Assembly: GCF_017912535.1 (NCBI RefSeq)
Contig: NZ_JAERQK010000007.1
Coordinates: 62,001 to 126,000 of the forward strand
Length of the DNA: 64,000 bases
From: Motiliproteus sediminis
GTDB taxonomy: Bacteria; Pseudomonadota; Gammaproteobacteria; Pseudomonadales; Balneatricaceae
Direction: 5' to 3'
Below are positions 49,755 through 57,764 of this stretch, one piece after another; within the stretch, counting starts at the first letter, position 1, and each line of letters starts with the position of its first letter. The notes beneath the pieces are model-generated. The model did not search any database. It saw only the letters and a list, made by a program, of their open reading frames with translations, and was not told where the DNA came from. The translations under genes and the position numbers were made by a program.

Positions 49755-50310
49755 TTCCGCCCACCCGGGCGGGTCACTTTTTGTCCGTCGTGACAAAAAG
49801 TAACCAAAAAACACTCGCCCACAAAAGCCGCCCTACGGGACCTGCGCGCTGAACGCCCTTGAGGGGCACAACAGAATGGCCGTCCCTGGCCATACTGTTG
49901 CGGCGGCGGCCATCCGGGCCTTGCCCCTGCGGGCTGAAACCCTCAAGGGCATTCAGTGCTCGTCGTCTTTCGAAGGGCCGGGGGTGCCAGCCGCTCTCAG
50001 GGTGCCGTTATCTATATGCTTTTCTGGCTTGAGTAAGAATGCGGTAACCCGGCTGCGACTTAACCCCTTTGGAGCCGACGAGCACGGCGACGGGGATTCG
50101 ATCAGGCCCGCGCAAAGCGCGGGGCGAGGCATGGACGCCGAGCCGGATTGCGGCACAGGCAGGTGCCGTCCGATCCGCCAGAATCACCGTTGCCGCGCGC
50201 AGTGGACCCGTTGGGCGGCGGAACCAGGGGAACATAAGGCACAAGTAGTTCTTTCTTCCCCTGTTCTTTGGAACGTTTGCCAAAGAATAGGGCCGCCCGG
50301 GTGGGCGGAA
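49755..50310. mobile_element. Non-coding 556-bp element with perfect 18-bp terminal inverted repeats
   Basis: The termini TTCCGCCCACCCGGGCGG (49755-49772) and its exact reverse complement (50293-50310) bound a gene-free stretch. Just inside each end is a hairpin: ACTTTTTGTC/GACAAAAAGT (49776-49801) and TTCTTTGG/CCAAAGAA (50264-50287). A further nested pair, 49850-49865 with 49940-49955 (15 of 16 matching), encloses a 12-bp hairpin at 49870-49899. No transposase and no convincing target duplication is seen. It could be a MITE-like element or a dispersed structured repeat. The rest of the 855-bp gap between the thioesterase and porin genes holds only a short tandem repeat and the porin terminator. 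Confidence 0.65.
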
Positions 50311-50437
50311 GAGAGGCTTTCAATCAGCGCAGATAAATAGCTTAAAATCCATACTGACCGGCCCTGAACTAAAGACCGCTTCGCGCCGTTTCCTGTCCTC
50401 ACAATCCGTTAATTTACCGTTGGTACGTTGAAGAAAT

Positions 50438-50462
50438 AAAAAAGCCCGCCGGTTGGCGGGCT
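50438..50462 (-). terminator. Intrinsic terminator of the TorF-type porin gene
   Basis: On the minus strand AGCCCGCC-AACC-GGCGGGCT is followed by a T-rich tract, 25 bp after the porin stop. Confidence 0.92.
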
Positions 50463-50486
50463 AACGATCACTGAAGGGGACAGTGA

Positions 50487-51140
50487 TTACATGGACTTGG
50501 AGATAGTGAACACAACTCCGTCATCGTCGGCAGCATCGTTATCGCTATCCAGGTCGTAGTAAGACAGCTCGAAGCCTACACCCTGATATTCGCGGGAAAC
50601 GGCGATTTTCCAATCAACGTTGTCGGAGTCAGGCGTGTCGATGTCGTAGTAACCGGCGCTGACGGCCAGACCGATCTGCATCGGCAGTTCGGCTTCGTAA
50701 GAGGCGGAGTAGTAGGTGGCGTCGATAGTATCGTTACCGCCGTACTCGTCAGTGAAGGCGACGCCAACAGAGGCGCCCATGTAGCTGACGCTACCGTAGT
50801 ACTCGGTCCAGTTGATAGAACCTTCACTCGGGTACATGTAGCGGATGGCGCCAACGTCGATGCCGACGCCGCTGATTTCGGTGGCGTAGCCGCCGTAGAG
50901 GTCGAACTCCATGCTGGAGGTTGAACCGAAGTCGATGTTGGAGCCCCAGACACCAACATAGGCGCCACTCTCATGGCCGTAGTCGAAACCGCCGGAAACC
51001 GCAGCTTCGCCATCGGTCTGGGTCATGCCGCGCCAGATATAGTCGGTGGACATGGCAACGTTGGCAGAAACCTCTGCCTGGGCTGATGTCGCACTCAGGG
51101 CCAGAACGCATGAACTCAGAACAAGACTCAGTTTTTTCAT
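50487..51140 (-). CDS. TorF-family putative porin
   Basis: The 217-residue protein has a signal peptide ending in SAQA and a mature part of alternating amphipathic strands rich in Tyr, Gly, Asp and Ser, starting EVSANVAMSTDYIWRGMTQT, which is the hallmark of the TorF putative outer-membrane family. It ends in a C-terminal aromatic-poor FTISKSM, so the classical terminal Phe is absent. GAGGAG precedes the ATG. Substrate and role are unknown. The gene is single, with its own terminator. Confidence 0.83.
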   Translation of the reverse strand: MKKLSLVLSSCVLALSATSAQAEVSANVAMSTDYIWRGMTQTDGEAAVSGGFDYGHESGAYVGVWGSNIDFGSTSSMEFDLYGGYATEISGVGIDVGAIRYMYPSEGSINWTEYYGSVSYMGASVGVAFTDEYGGNDTIDATYYSASYEAELPMQIGLAVSAGYYDIDTPDSDNVDWKIAVSREYQGVGFELSYYDLDSDNDAADDDGVVFTISKSM

Positions 51141-51397
51141 AAAGATAGCTCCTCAAAGCGAAGTAAACCCTCCACCGTGGTGAAGGAGATTGGCTGATGA
51201 ATGCTTATCAGGAACTGTGCCAATTATTAAAACTGTAATAAAAACATAACACTGTGTGTTGGTATGCGGGGTTGGCTGGTTGCCGCTGTATTGTGCGGCG
51301 CACCATTTTGCTGCCTGTCAGGCACTGTTATGGCGCAAAGTTATGATTTAAAGGCGGTAAAAGAGGCGGCGGAGCGGACGCCCGCCGCCGGGAGAGA

Positions 51398-51958
51398 TTA
51401 CATAACGCGACGGATACTGAAGGCTCCACGGAGTTCGCCGGCTTTGAATCCGCGTGCTTTATCCTCCGGGTAGAGGCCGTCGATCTTGTCCGCCACTTTG
51501 GGATCGAGTTGGTCGCCGTGGCAGCCCAGGCACTGGGTCTGGGTCGGAATCGCCTGCAGCATCCGGAACACCTTGCGGCCTTCCTCTTCGACGATTTCGC
51601 TATGGGTCATCCCTTTCAGTGGTTCGCCCGCCTGCTGACGTTCGAGAAAGCGTTGCAGGACCTGCGCTTCCCAGGCATCGGGCTGGTTCTCCGGGTTGCG
51701 CACGCGCAGCGCAGTGCGGCTGATCTCCAGCCCCTGCTCCTGGCTGATCTGTTCGGTCAACGGGAGAGCCCGGGTGTTGCAGGCATGAATCGCCTGTACC
51801 GGCCCGCCTTCTTGCATCGCGCTTTTCATTTCGGTTTGCAGCCGTCCGGCCAGCGCCTGGACCGCTTGCCGGGCTTCGGACTGCAACAGGGGCGCGGGAG
51901 AGGCCCAGCTGAGCGATGAGGCGAGTGCACCAAAAAGGAGAGGCAAAATAGGTTTCAT
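51398..51958 (-). CDS. DUF3365 (Tll0287-like) haem-binding periplasmic protein
   Basis: The 186-residue protein has a signal peptide ending near SWASPA, a helical Tll0287-like domain (CNTRALPLTEQISQEQGLEI, residues about 60-80) and a C-type haem motif CLGCH in QCLGCHGDQLDP. The C-terminal AFSIRRVM-type end is typical. Proteins of this type occur alone or as sensor domains in kinases and are thought to bind haem in the periplasm. The partner and signal are unknown. It is a lone gene facing a porin. Confidence 0.82.
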   Translation of the reverse strand: MKPILPLLFGALASSLSWASPAPLLQSEARQAVQALAGRLQTEMKSAMQEGGPVQAIHACNTRALPLTEQISQEQGLEISRTALRVRNPENQPDAWEAQVLQRFLERQQAGEPLKGMTHSEIVEEEGRKVFRMLQAIPTQTQCLGCHGDQLDPKVADKIDGLYPEDKARGFKAGELRGAFSIRRVM

Positions 51959-52119
51959 AGCGATTCCCTGCGATTACGGTTCGGGTCCTATTATTAGGCA
52001 GATCTAATTGATTGGCAACGCCCGTGGCTGGAGGAGCCCCACCGGGCTGCAGCTGGTCGCGCTTGTCGCCAACCTCTTCTATGCTCGAAGAATCGTTCGC
52101 GTCCATCGGGAGGCGGGTT

Positions 52120-52764
52120 ATGGAACTGCTTGACGGTCATGCACTGCTCCTTTGGCGCGCGCTGGAGCGCCTGCTGGCGCTGTTGGTTGCCGCGGGCTGC
52201 ATCTATCTGGGTTATCGGCTGTTCTGGTCGGTCCGTGAGTTCAAGGCCGATGGTGAAGGGAAGCTGGAGCTGCCCGGCGGTATTTCTCTTTATGTTACCC
52301 GGGTAGGCCCCGGCGTTTTTTTTGCCCTCTTTGGTACGGCCATCGTCGCCCTCAGCGTCACCCGGCCGCTGATGATCACTGACCCTAACACCGCTGCGGC
52401 ACCCGCTTCCGGGGAAACGCCTTCGGCACGCCGTATCTCCTATATGGCGGCGTCGCTGGACCAGGCTGGGTTTGATCAGCAGCGGGCGGCGTTGCGGCGT
52501 CATCTGCGCGCGCTGGAACCGCTGGAGCAACATCTGGAGAGCATCGTGGCGGGCAAGCCGGTTGAGGCGCTGCCGGCGCCAGCGGCGCAGCAGGTATTGG
52601 TAGCGCTTCCCCAGACCCGCCTGGCGCTGCTGCGGCAGCATTGGCACCAAGCAGCCTGGGGAGATCCGGTCGTGTTTGAGCGCTGGTTGCGCGAAGGGGA
52701 TCCTGCGCAGCCGCCGGCAGCGCTGGCTGAGCCGGCGCGCTGGTACCTGGGGCAGGTGGACTAG
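52120..52764 (+). CDS. Two-helix membrane protein of unknown function
   Basis: The 214-residue protein was not recognised. Two membrane helices (about 10-32 and 58-78) are followed by a soluble domain of about 130 residues rich in Ala, Leu, Gln and Arg, likely helical. The start at 52120 is supported by GGGAGG six bases upstream. Longer in-frame starts at 52012 and 52081 lack one. Its stop codon is immediately followed by the ATG of the metallopeptidase gene with no gap, so the two are almost certainly one operon and may act together. Confidence 0.7.
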   Translation: MELLDGHALLLWRALERLLALLVAAGCIYLGYRLFWSVREFKADGEGKLELPGGISLYVTRVGPGVFFALFGTAIVALSVTRPLMITDPNTAAAPASGETPSARRISYMAASLDQAGFDQQRAALRRHLRALEPLEQHLESIVAGKPVEALPAPAAQQVLVALPQTRLALLRQHWHQAAWGDPVVFERWLREGDPAQPPAALAEPARWYLGQVD

Positions 52765-54069
52765 ATGCGCAAGGGCCTGCGGCTGGGCGTGCTGGGGCTG
52801 TGGTTGCTGAGCGCGCCGCTGTGGGCGTCCAGTTGGTATGACGATGACCTGCTGCGCTACTGGCAGGGGCGGTACGCAGCCAATCTGCAATGGAACTTTG
52901 ATAACCTGGTGATCGGCTCACTGACCCGCAGTGAACGCCATCAGCTCGGCGCGGTGCGGCTGGATACGCCGTTGCGCGCTGCGGGGGAGCTGGCGCAAGA
53001 CCCGCTGCTGTTTTATGCCCACAACGGGCGTGTAGTGATGCCGGTGCAGTCGGTCAAGTTCTTTGACGACCTCTCGCTGGCCTGGGCCTATGCCTGGGCC
53101 AATCAGTTGCCCCTCGATAATGTTACCGACTACATGGCGATGCTGAAGTACCGGCAAGCGCCGCCGGAGGGCTGGCCCGCGCCCTTGGTCGCGCTGGGCG
53201 TGCCAGAGCAGGCCTGGAAGCAGGATCCGCGGGTGGACGACGTGTCGCAGAAAATTTTGAAGTCGGCGCTGGTATGGATCATGGCTCACGAGGTGGCGCA
53301 CCTGCTCTATCGCCATCCTGGTTATGGACCGGGAGTATCGCCGGCCGAGGCCCAGGCCAATGAGGCCGCGGCGGATCAGTTCGCCAATGAGATCATGCGT
53401 CGCATCGGGGTGGCTCCTGGCGGCATGGCCAACTTTTTCATGTTGTTGGCTCACTGGTCTCCCAGCCGTGGCGATTTTGACAGTGATGAGGCGTGGCAGC
53501 GGTTCTTGGCCGAGCGGGCGACCCATCCCCTGACCGCAGCGCGCATTCGCGCGATAGCTGCCGACCTGATGGCGGACCCGGAGGCGTTCAGTGTCGAGGA
53601 GGCCGACCGGGAGCGGGGTGCCGCCAACGTGCGCTTTATTGGCCAGCAGCTAAACCAGATCGCCGACATCCTGGGCGACACCGGTGTTCAGCGCGCCATT
53701 GCGGCCCGGGCCAAGGCACCGGCGCGGCTCAGCTATCAGCCCGGTAACCGGCCGGTGGCCGCTGACGGCGATTTTGGCGGTTTGTTTCGCGGCCAGTTTA
53801 TCCACTATCTGCCGGGTGGTGAGCAGGAATCGCTGGCGTTGACGGTGGAGCTGCAGCAGCGTGGCAAGTTGGTCCGGGGGCGGTTCGACTTCGGTCTTGG
53901 CAGCGGCGAGATCGAGGGCCGTGTGATCGACCGGGAGCTGGTGTTTCAGTGGGTTTGGGCGGAGGCCTATGGCCAGGGGCGGCTGGTGGCGAGTGATGCT
54001 GGGCTCACCGGGCTGCTCGGCTATGAAGAGCGTGATCGCGGCGCCGGTGAGTGGCACTTGCAGCGCTAA
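52765..54069 (+). CDS. Secreted zinc metallopeptidase, M48-like
   Basis: The 434-residue protein has a signal peptide ending in LWAS, the zinc motif H175-E176-x-x-H179 (MAHEVAHLL) and a downstream N199-E200-x3-D204 segment that supplies the third ligand, as in M48 gluzincins. After it come a THPLTAARI helix and a C-terminal beta-rich domain (about 335-434) that looks like a lipocalin-like or immunity-type add-on. It should be active in the periplasm. Its substrate is unknown. It is tightly coupled to the membrane protein upstream. Confidence 0.75.
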   Translation: MRKGLRLGVLGLWLLSAPLWASSWYDDDLLRYWQGRYAANLQWNFDNLVIGSLTRSERHQLGAVRLDTPLRAAGELAQDPLLFYAHNGRVVMPVQSVKFFDDLSLAWAYAWANQLPLDNVTDYMAMLKYRQAPPEGWPAPLVALGVPEQAWKQDPRVDDVSQKILKSALVWIMAHEVAHLLYRHPGYGPGVSPAEAQANEAAADQFANEIMRRIGVAPGGMANFFMLLAHWSPSRGDFDSDEAWQRFLAERATHPLTAARIRAIAADLMADPEAFSVEEADRERGAANVRFIGQQLNQIADILGDTGVQRAIAARAKAPARLSYQPGNRPVAADGDFGGLFRGQFIHYLPGGEQESLALTVELQQRGKLVRGRFDFGLGSGEIEGRVIDRELVFQWVWAEAYGQGRLVASDAGLTGLLGYEERDRGAGEWHLQR

Positions 54070-54117
54070 CGGCCTGTCGGTTTTCCACAGTGGATGAGTG
54101 CCAAGTCAGACTCTCTG

Positions 54118-56310
54118 CTAGAGCGCTTCCAGCTTGGCGTAACCCATCACCAGCCACTTGCTGCCTTCGTTGTCGAAGTTCACCTGCACCCGCGCGTTGT
54201 CACCCTGCCCCTCGTAGTTCAATACCAAACCGTCACCAAACACCGGATGGCGTACCCGCTGCCCCAGGGTGAGGCCGGTCTGGGGGATCTCGCTACCGCT
54301 GAACAGGGATGAGGTGCTTGCCCGGTTGCCGAAGCTGGCCGGCATCTTGTATTGGCTCTTGAGGCGCACCTCCTGCAGCAGCTCAGCGGGAATTTCGCGG
54401 ATAAAGCGCGACGGGCTGTTATAGGTGTCCTGGCCATGCAGGCGGCGTGATTCGGCGTAGGTAAGATAAAGCCGCTCCATGGCGCGGGTGATGCCGACGT
54501 AGCAGAGGCGGCGCTCCTCTTCGAGCCGGCCCGGTTCTTCCAGCGACATCTTGTGGGGGAACAGTCCCTCTTCAACCCCGGCCAGAAACACCAGCGGGAA
54601 CTCCAGCCCCTTGGCCGAGTGCAGAGTCATCAACTGGACGCTGTCTTCGAATTCGTCGGCCTGGGCGTCACCTGCATCCAGTGCGGCTTGGTCAATAAAG
54701 GCCGCGAGTTCGGGGATATCTTCTGATTCCGGCTGTTTCTCCCACTGCTGGGCGAACTGGCGCGCAGCGCTGACCAGTTCCTGCAGGTTTTCGATCCGCG
54801 TCTGGGCTTTCTCTTTACCCTCTTTAAGGTGGTGTTCTACCAATCCACAGTGGCGAATCACATGCTCGGTCTGCTCGTGTAGTGGCAAGCCCTCGGTCTC
54901 ATCATCTAGGCGGTTGATCAGCTCGACGAAGCCCAGGAGGGCGTTGGCGGCGCGGGTGGGCAGCAGTTTGAGACCGACCACCTCGTTGGCCGCCTGCCAC
55001 AGGTTGAGGCCCTGATCGCGGGCGTGCTGGCGCAGAATTTCGACTGTGCGCGGGCCGACGGCACGGGCGGGGACGTTGATCACCCGCTCCATCGCGGTAT
55101 CGTCCAGGCGGTTGTGTACCAAGCGCAGATAGGCCAGTGCGTTTTTGATCTCCAGCCGTTCGTAGAAACGTTGACCACCATAGATGCGGTAAGGCGTGCC
55201 GGCGCGGATCAGCGCTTCTTCCAGCACCCGTGATTGGGCGTTGGAGCGATAGAGAATGGCGCTGCTGGCGCGAGGGTTGCCGTCATCGACCCAGCTGTTG
55301 ATGGTGTCGACGATAAAGCGCGCTTCATCCTGTTCATTGAAGCCGGCATAGAGCGAGATCGGCTCGCCCTCGTTGCCTTGGGTCCACAGCTCTTTACCCA
55401 GCCGCCCCTGATTGTTGGCGATCAAGGCGTTGGCGGCGCCGAGAATGGTGCCGGTGGAGCGATAGTTCTGCTCCAGTCGCACGGTCTGTACGTCCGGGTA
55501 GTCGCGGCTGAACTGCTGGATGTTCTCGATCTTGGCGCCGCGCCAGCCGTAGATCGACTGGTCGTCGTCGCCGACCACCATCAGCTTACCCTGCTGGCCG
55601 GCCAACACCCGCAGCCAGGCATACTGGATGCTGTTGGTGTCCTGGAATTCGTCCACCAGGATATGCTGAAAACGTTGTTGGTAATGTTCCAGCAATGCCG
55701 GCTGGTTGAGCCATAGTTCGTGGGCGCGCAGCAGCAGTTCGCCGAAGTCCACCAGGCTGCCCTGTTCGCAGGCCTGCTCGTAGCTGTGGTAGAAATCGAC
55801 CATCACCCGCTGGTGCGGGTTGACGCCGGCATGGACGTGACGGGCACGCAGGCCTTCGTCTTTCTGGCTGTTGATAAACCATTGCAGCTGGCGTGGCTGC
55901 CAGCGGCTGTCGTCGAGGTTCTGCTCCTTCATCAGCCGCTTGATCAGCCGTAACTGGTCGTCGCTATCGAGAATCTGGAAGCTTTCCTGCAACCCTGCAT
56001 CCTGCCAGTGACTGCGCAGCAGCCGGTGGGCGAGGCCGTGAAAGGTGCCGATCCACATACCGAACGGATTGATACCGAGCATCTCCTCGATCCGTCCGCG
56101 CATCTCCTTGGCCGCCTTGTTGGTGAAGGTGACCGCCAGAATACCGCTGGGATGCACCTGCTCCGCCTGCATCAGCCAGGCGATCCGGTGCACCAGCACC
56201 CGGGTCTTGCCCGAGCCGGCACCCGCGAGCACCAGCAGATGGCCGGGGGGGGCCGCTACCGCGTCGCGTTGGGCCTGATTGAGCGGATCAAGAATCGGGG
56301 AAACATCCAT
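54118..56310 (-). CDS. uvrD: DNA helicase II
   Basis: The 730-residue superfamily 1A helicase shows motif I AGAGSGKTRVL, motif Ia TFTNKAAKEM, motif II VDEFQDTNSIQ, motif III GDDDQSIYGWRGA, motif IV QNYRST, motif V TLHSAKGLEFP and motif VI YVGITRAMERL. It unwinds DNA 3' to 5' in mismatch and nucleotide excision repair. The C-terminal LGQRVRHPVFGDGLVL domain is the RNA polymerase-binding Tudor-like tail usual in UvrD. Confidence 0.96.
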   Translation of the reverse strand: MDVSPILDPLNQAQRDAVAAPPGHLLVLAGAGSGKTRVLVHRIAWLMQAEQVHPSGILAVTFTNKAAKEMRGRIEEMLGINPFGMWIGTFHGLAHRLLRSHWQDAGLQESFQILDSDDQLRLIKRLMKEQNLDDSRWQPRQLQWFINSQKDEGLRARHVHAGVNPHQRVMVDFYHSYEQACEQGSLVDFGELLLRAHELWLNQPALLEHYQQRFQHILVDEFQDTNSIQYAWLRVLAGQQGKLMVVGDDDQSIYGWRGAKIENIQQFSRDYPDVQTVRLEQNYRSTGTILGAANALIANNQGRLGKELWTQGNEGEPISLYAGFNEQDEARFIVDTINSWVDDGNPRASSAILYRSNAQSRVLEEALIRAGTPYRIYGGQRFYERLEIKNALAYLRLVHNRLDDTAMERVINVPARAVGPRTVEILRQHARDQGLNLWQAANEVVGLKLLPTRAANALLGFVELINRLDDETEGLPLHEQTEHVIRHCGLVEHHLKEGKEKAQTRIENLQELVSAARQFAQQWEKQPESEDIPELAAFIDQAALDAGDAQADEFEDSVQLMTLHSAKGLEFPLVFLAGVEEGLFPHKMSLEEPGRLEEERRLCYVGITRAMERLYLTYAESRRLHGQDTYNSPSRFIREIPAELLQEVRLKSQYKMPASFGNRASTSSLFSGSEIPQTGLTLGQRVRHPVFGDGLVLNYEGQGDNARVQVNFDNEGSKWLVMGYAKLEAL

Positions 56311-56373
56311 AGCTAAAGCGAACCTGATGCTGGTGATCGACAGGTGCGAGAGTATATCAGACCGGACTGCCGC

Positions 56374-57339
56374 TCAGGGCAGCTGGGCGGGGTTGGCGAT
56401 CCGCTGCAGCAGCACTTGTCGCAACGGCTCCGGATCTTTGACCACCTGGTCGCCCTCATAGCCGGTCGCTTCCAGGCCATGCAGGCTGATCAGGCGTGAC
56501 AACCAGAAGCGCATGGCGGCGGTGCGCAGCAGTATCGGCCAGGCGCGACGTTCATCGTCGGTGTAGGGGCGGATTGCGGCGTAGTTGTCAAGCAGGGCGG
56601 CGCTGCGCTGCGGGTCCAGGCTGCCGTCGCTGCGGCTGCACCAGTCGTTGGTGACGATGGCCAGATCGTAGAGCAGATAGCCGGTACAGGCGTTGTAGAG
56701 ATCGATGATGCCGCTCAGCTGGTCGCCGTCGAACAGGGCGTTGTCGGCAAACAGGTCGCCGTGAATAACCCCAGCAGGCAGATTGCCGGGATCGGCGCGC
56801 AGCGCGTCGAACAGCGCCACCTCCTGCTTCAGCAGCGCGGCGTCATAGCTGCTCAGTACGGACGCAACCCGGCTGGATTCCCGCCGCCACCAGAACACGC
56901 CGCGGTGAGCCTGGCGGGTCATAAAAAAATCCTGTCCGGCGAGGTGGAAGCGCGCCAGCGCGGTGCCGATCTGGCCGCAGTGTTCGACCCTCGGGGCCTC
57001 CATCGGCTTGCCGCGAAAGCGCGGTAGCAGCAGCGCCGGGCGATTGGCCAGGGTTTTTAGGGCGATGCCGTAACGGTCCTTGAACGGTGCCGGTACCGGC
57101 ACGCCGCGTTCGGCCAGATAGGCGGTCAGCTCGACAAAAAAGGGCATCTCGTCGTACGGCAGTTCTTCGAACAGGGTCAGCACGAACTGACGCCGCTGGC
57201 CTTGCTGGTCGAGGTCGACGAAGTAGTTGGTGTTCTCGATCCCGCCGTCAATGCCCTGATATCCGACCAGGCGGCCAAGGTCAAAGTCGGCCAGAAAGTC
57301 GTTAAGTGCAGCGTCACTCAGCCGGGTATAAACCGCCAT
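56374..57339 (-). CDS. thrB: Homoserine kinase, choline-kinase-like type
   Basis: The 321-residue protein is of the aminoglycoside phosphotransferase/choline kinase fold, with GGIENTNYFV near the nucleotide loop, VIHGDLFADNALF as the catalytic HxDxxxxN motif and GIIDLYNAC as the metal-binding segment. It phosphorylates homoserine in threonine synthesis. This is the pseudomonad form, unrelated to the GHMP kinase ThrB of E. coli. Other kinases of this fold exist, but the GGIENTNYF start and the adjacent DUF2782 gene support ThrB. Confidence 0.88.
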   Translation of the reverse strand: MAVYTRLSDAALNDFLADFDLGRLVGYQGIDGGIENTNYFVDLDQQGQRRQFVLTLFEELPYDEMPFFVELTAYLAERGVPVPAPFKDRYGIALKTLANRPALLLPRFRGKPMEAPRVEHCGQIGTALARFHLAGQDFFMTRQAHRGVFWWRRESSRVASVLSSYDAALLKQEVALFDALRADPGNLPAGVIHGDLFADNALFDGDQLSGIIDLYNACTGYLLYDLAIVTNDWCSRSDGSLDPQRSAALLDNYAAIRPYTDDERRAWPILLRTAAMRFWLSRLISLHGLEATGYEGDQVVKDPEPLRQVLLQRIANPAQLP

Positions 57340-57342
57340 CAG

Positions 57343-57627
57343 TTACCACCTGAACAGTATCCATTTGGGAATCAGCAGCTGGGAACGGTCAAGACGGATA
57401 TAGCCCTCGCCCCCTTCTGCGGGGACGAGATAGTACGGTTTGCCGATTTTGGGTACAACCTTGATCTCGATGATCTGGCCGTTGATCCGGTACTCGTGCA
57501 GCACCTCGCCGCTATCACCGGGGCGTATGGTGACTTCGGCATCCTTGGGGTTGGCTGGGTCTGCCGCCAGCAGCGGCAAGGGGGCCAGCGCGAGGAGCGT
57601 AAGCAGCAGAGCGTGAATGGCCTTCAT
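57343..57627 (-). CDS. DUF2782 small secreted protein
   Basis: The 94-residue protein has a signal peptide ending in PLLAA and a small beta domain with the pattern IRPGDSGEVLHEYRINGQ and PYYLVP, typical of DUF2782. Function is unknown. It is conserved next to thrB or polA in many gammaproteobacteria. It lies 3 bp upstream of thrB on the same strand, and is divergent from polA. Confidence 0.85.
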   Translation of the reverse strand: MKAIHALLLTLLALAPLPLLAADPANPKDAEVTIRPGDSGEVLHEYRINGQIIEIKVVPKIGKPYYLVPAEGGEGYIRLDRSQLLIPKWILFRW

Positions 57628-57764
57628 GATCGGTCCTTTGATAAGAGGGGTGTAGAGTCATTCTAAACCGCAGTCGGCGGGTTCGATAGCGCCGGCTCCG
57701 GTGCCGCTGGATAAATGGCGCTGTTTCTTTATCATGGAGCGCAAATCTTCCTTGGATGGTGCCC

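Noticed and set aside
49876-50340. 154-codon plus-strand frame and several minus-strand frames within the inverted-repeat element
   Set aside because: They are short, cross hairpins and the terminal repeat, have no ribosome sites, and show no domain; the stretch is better explained as a non-coding repeat element.
51205-51222. Sigma-54-like sequence upstream of the TorF-type porin on the minus strand
   Set aside because: TGGCAC is present at the -24 position but the essential GC of the -12 element reads GA.
51264-51473. 69-codon plus-strand frame with a signal-peptide-like start
   Set aside because: There is no ribosome site, the second half overlaps the DUF3365 gene antisense, and the part outside that overlap is only about 45 codons. 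A real small gene is possible but unsupported.
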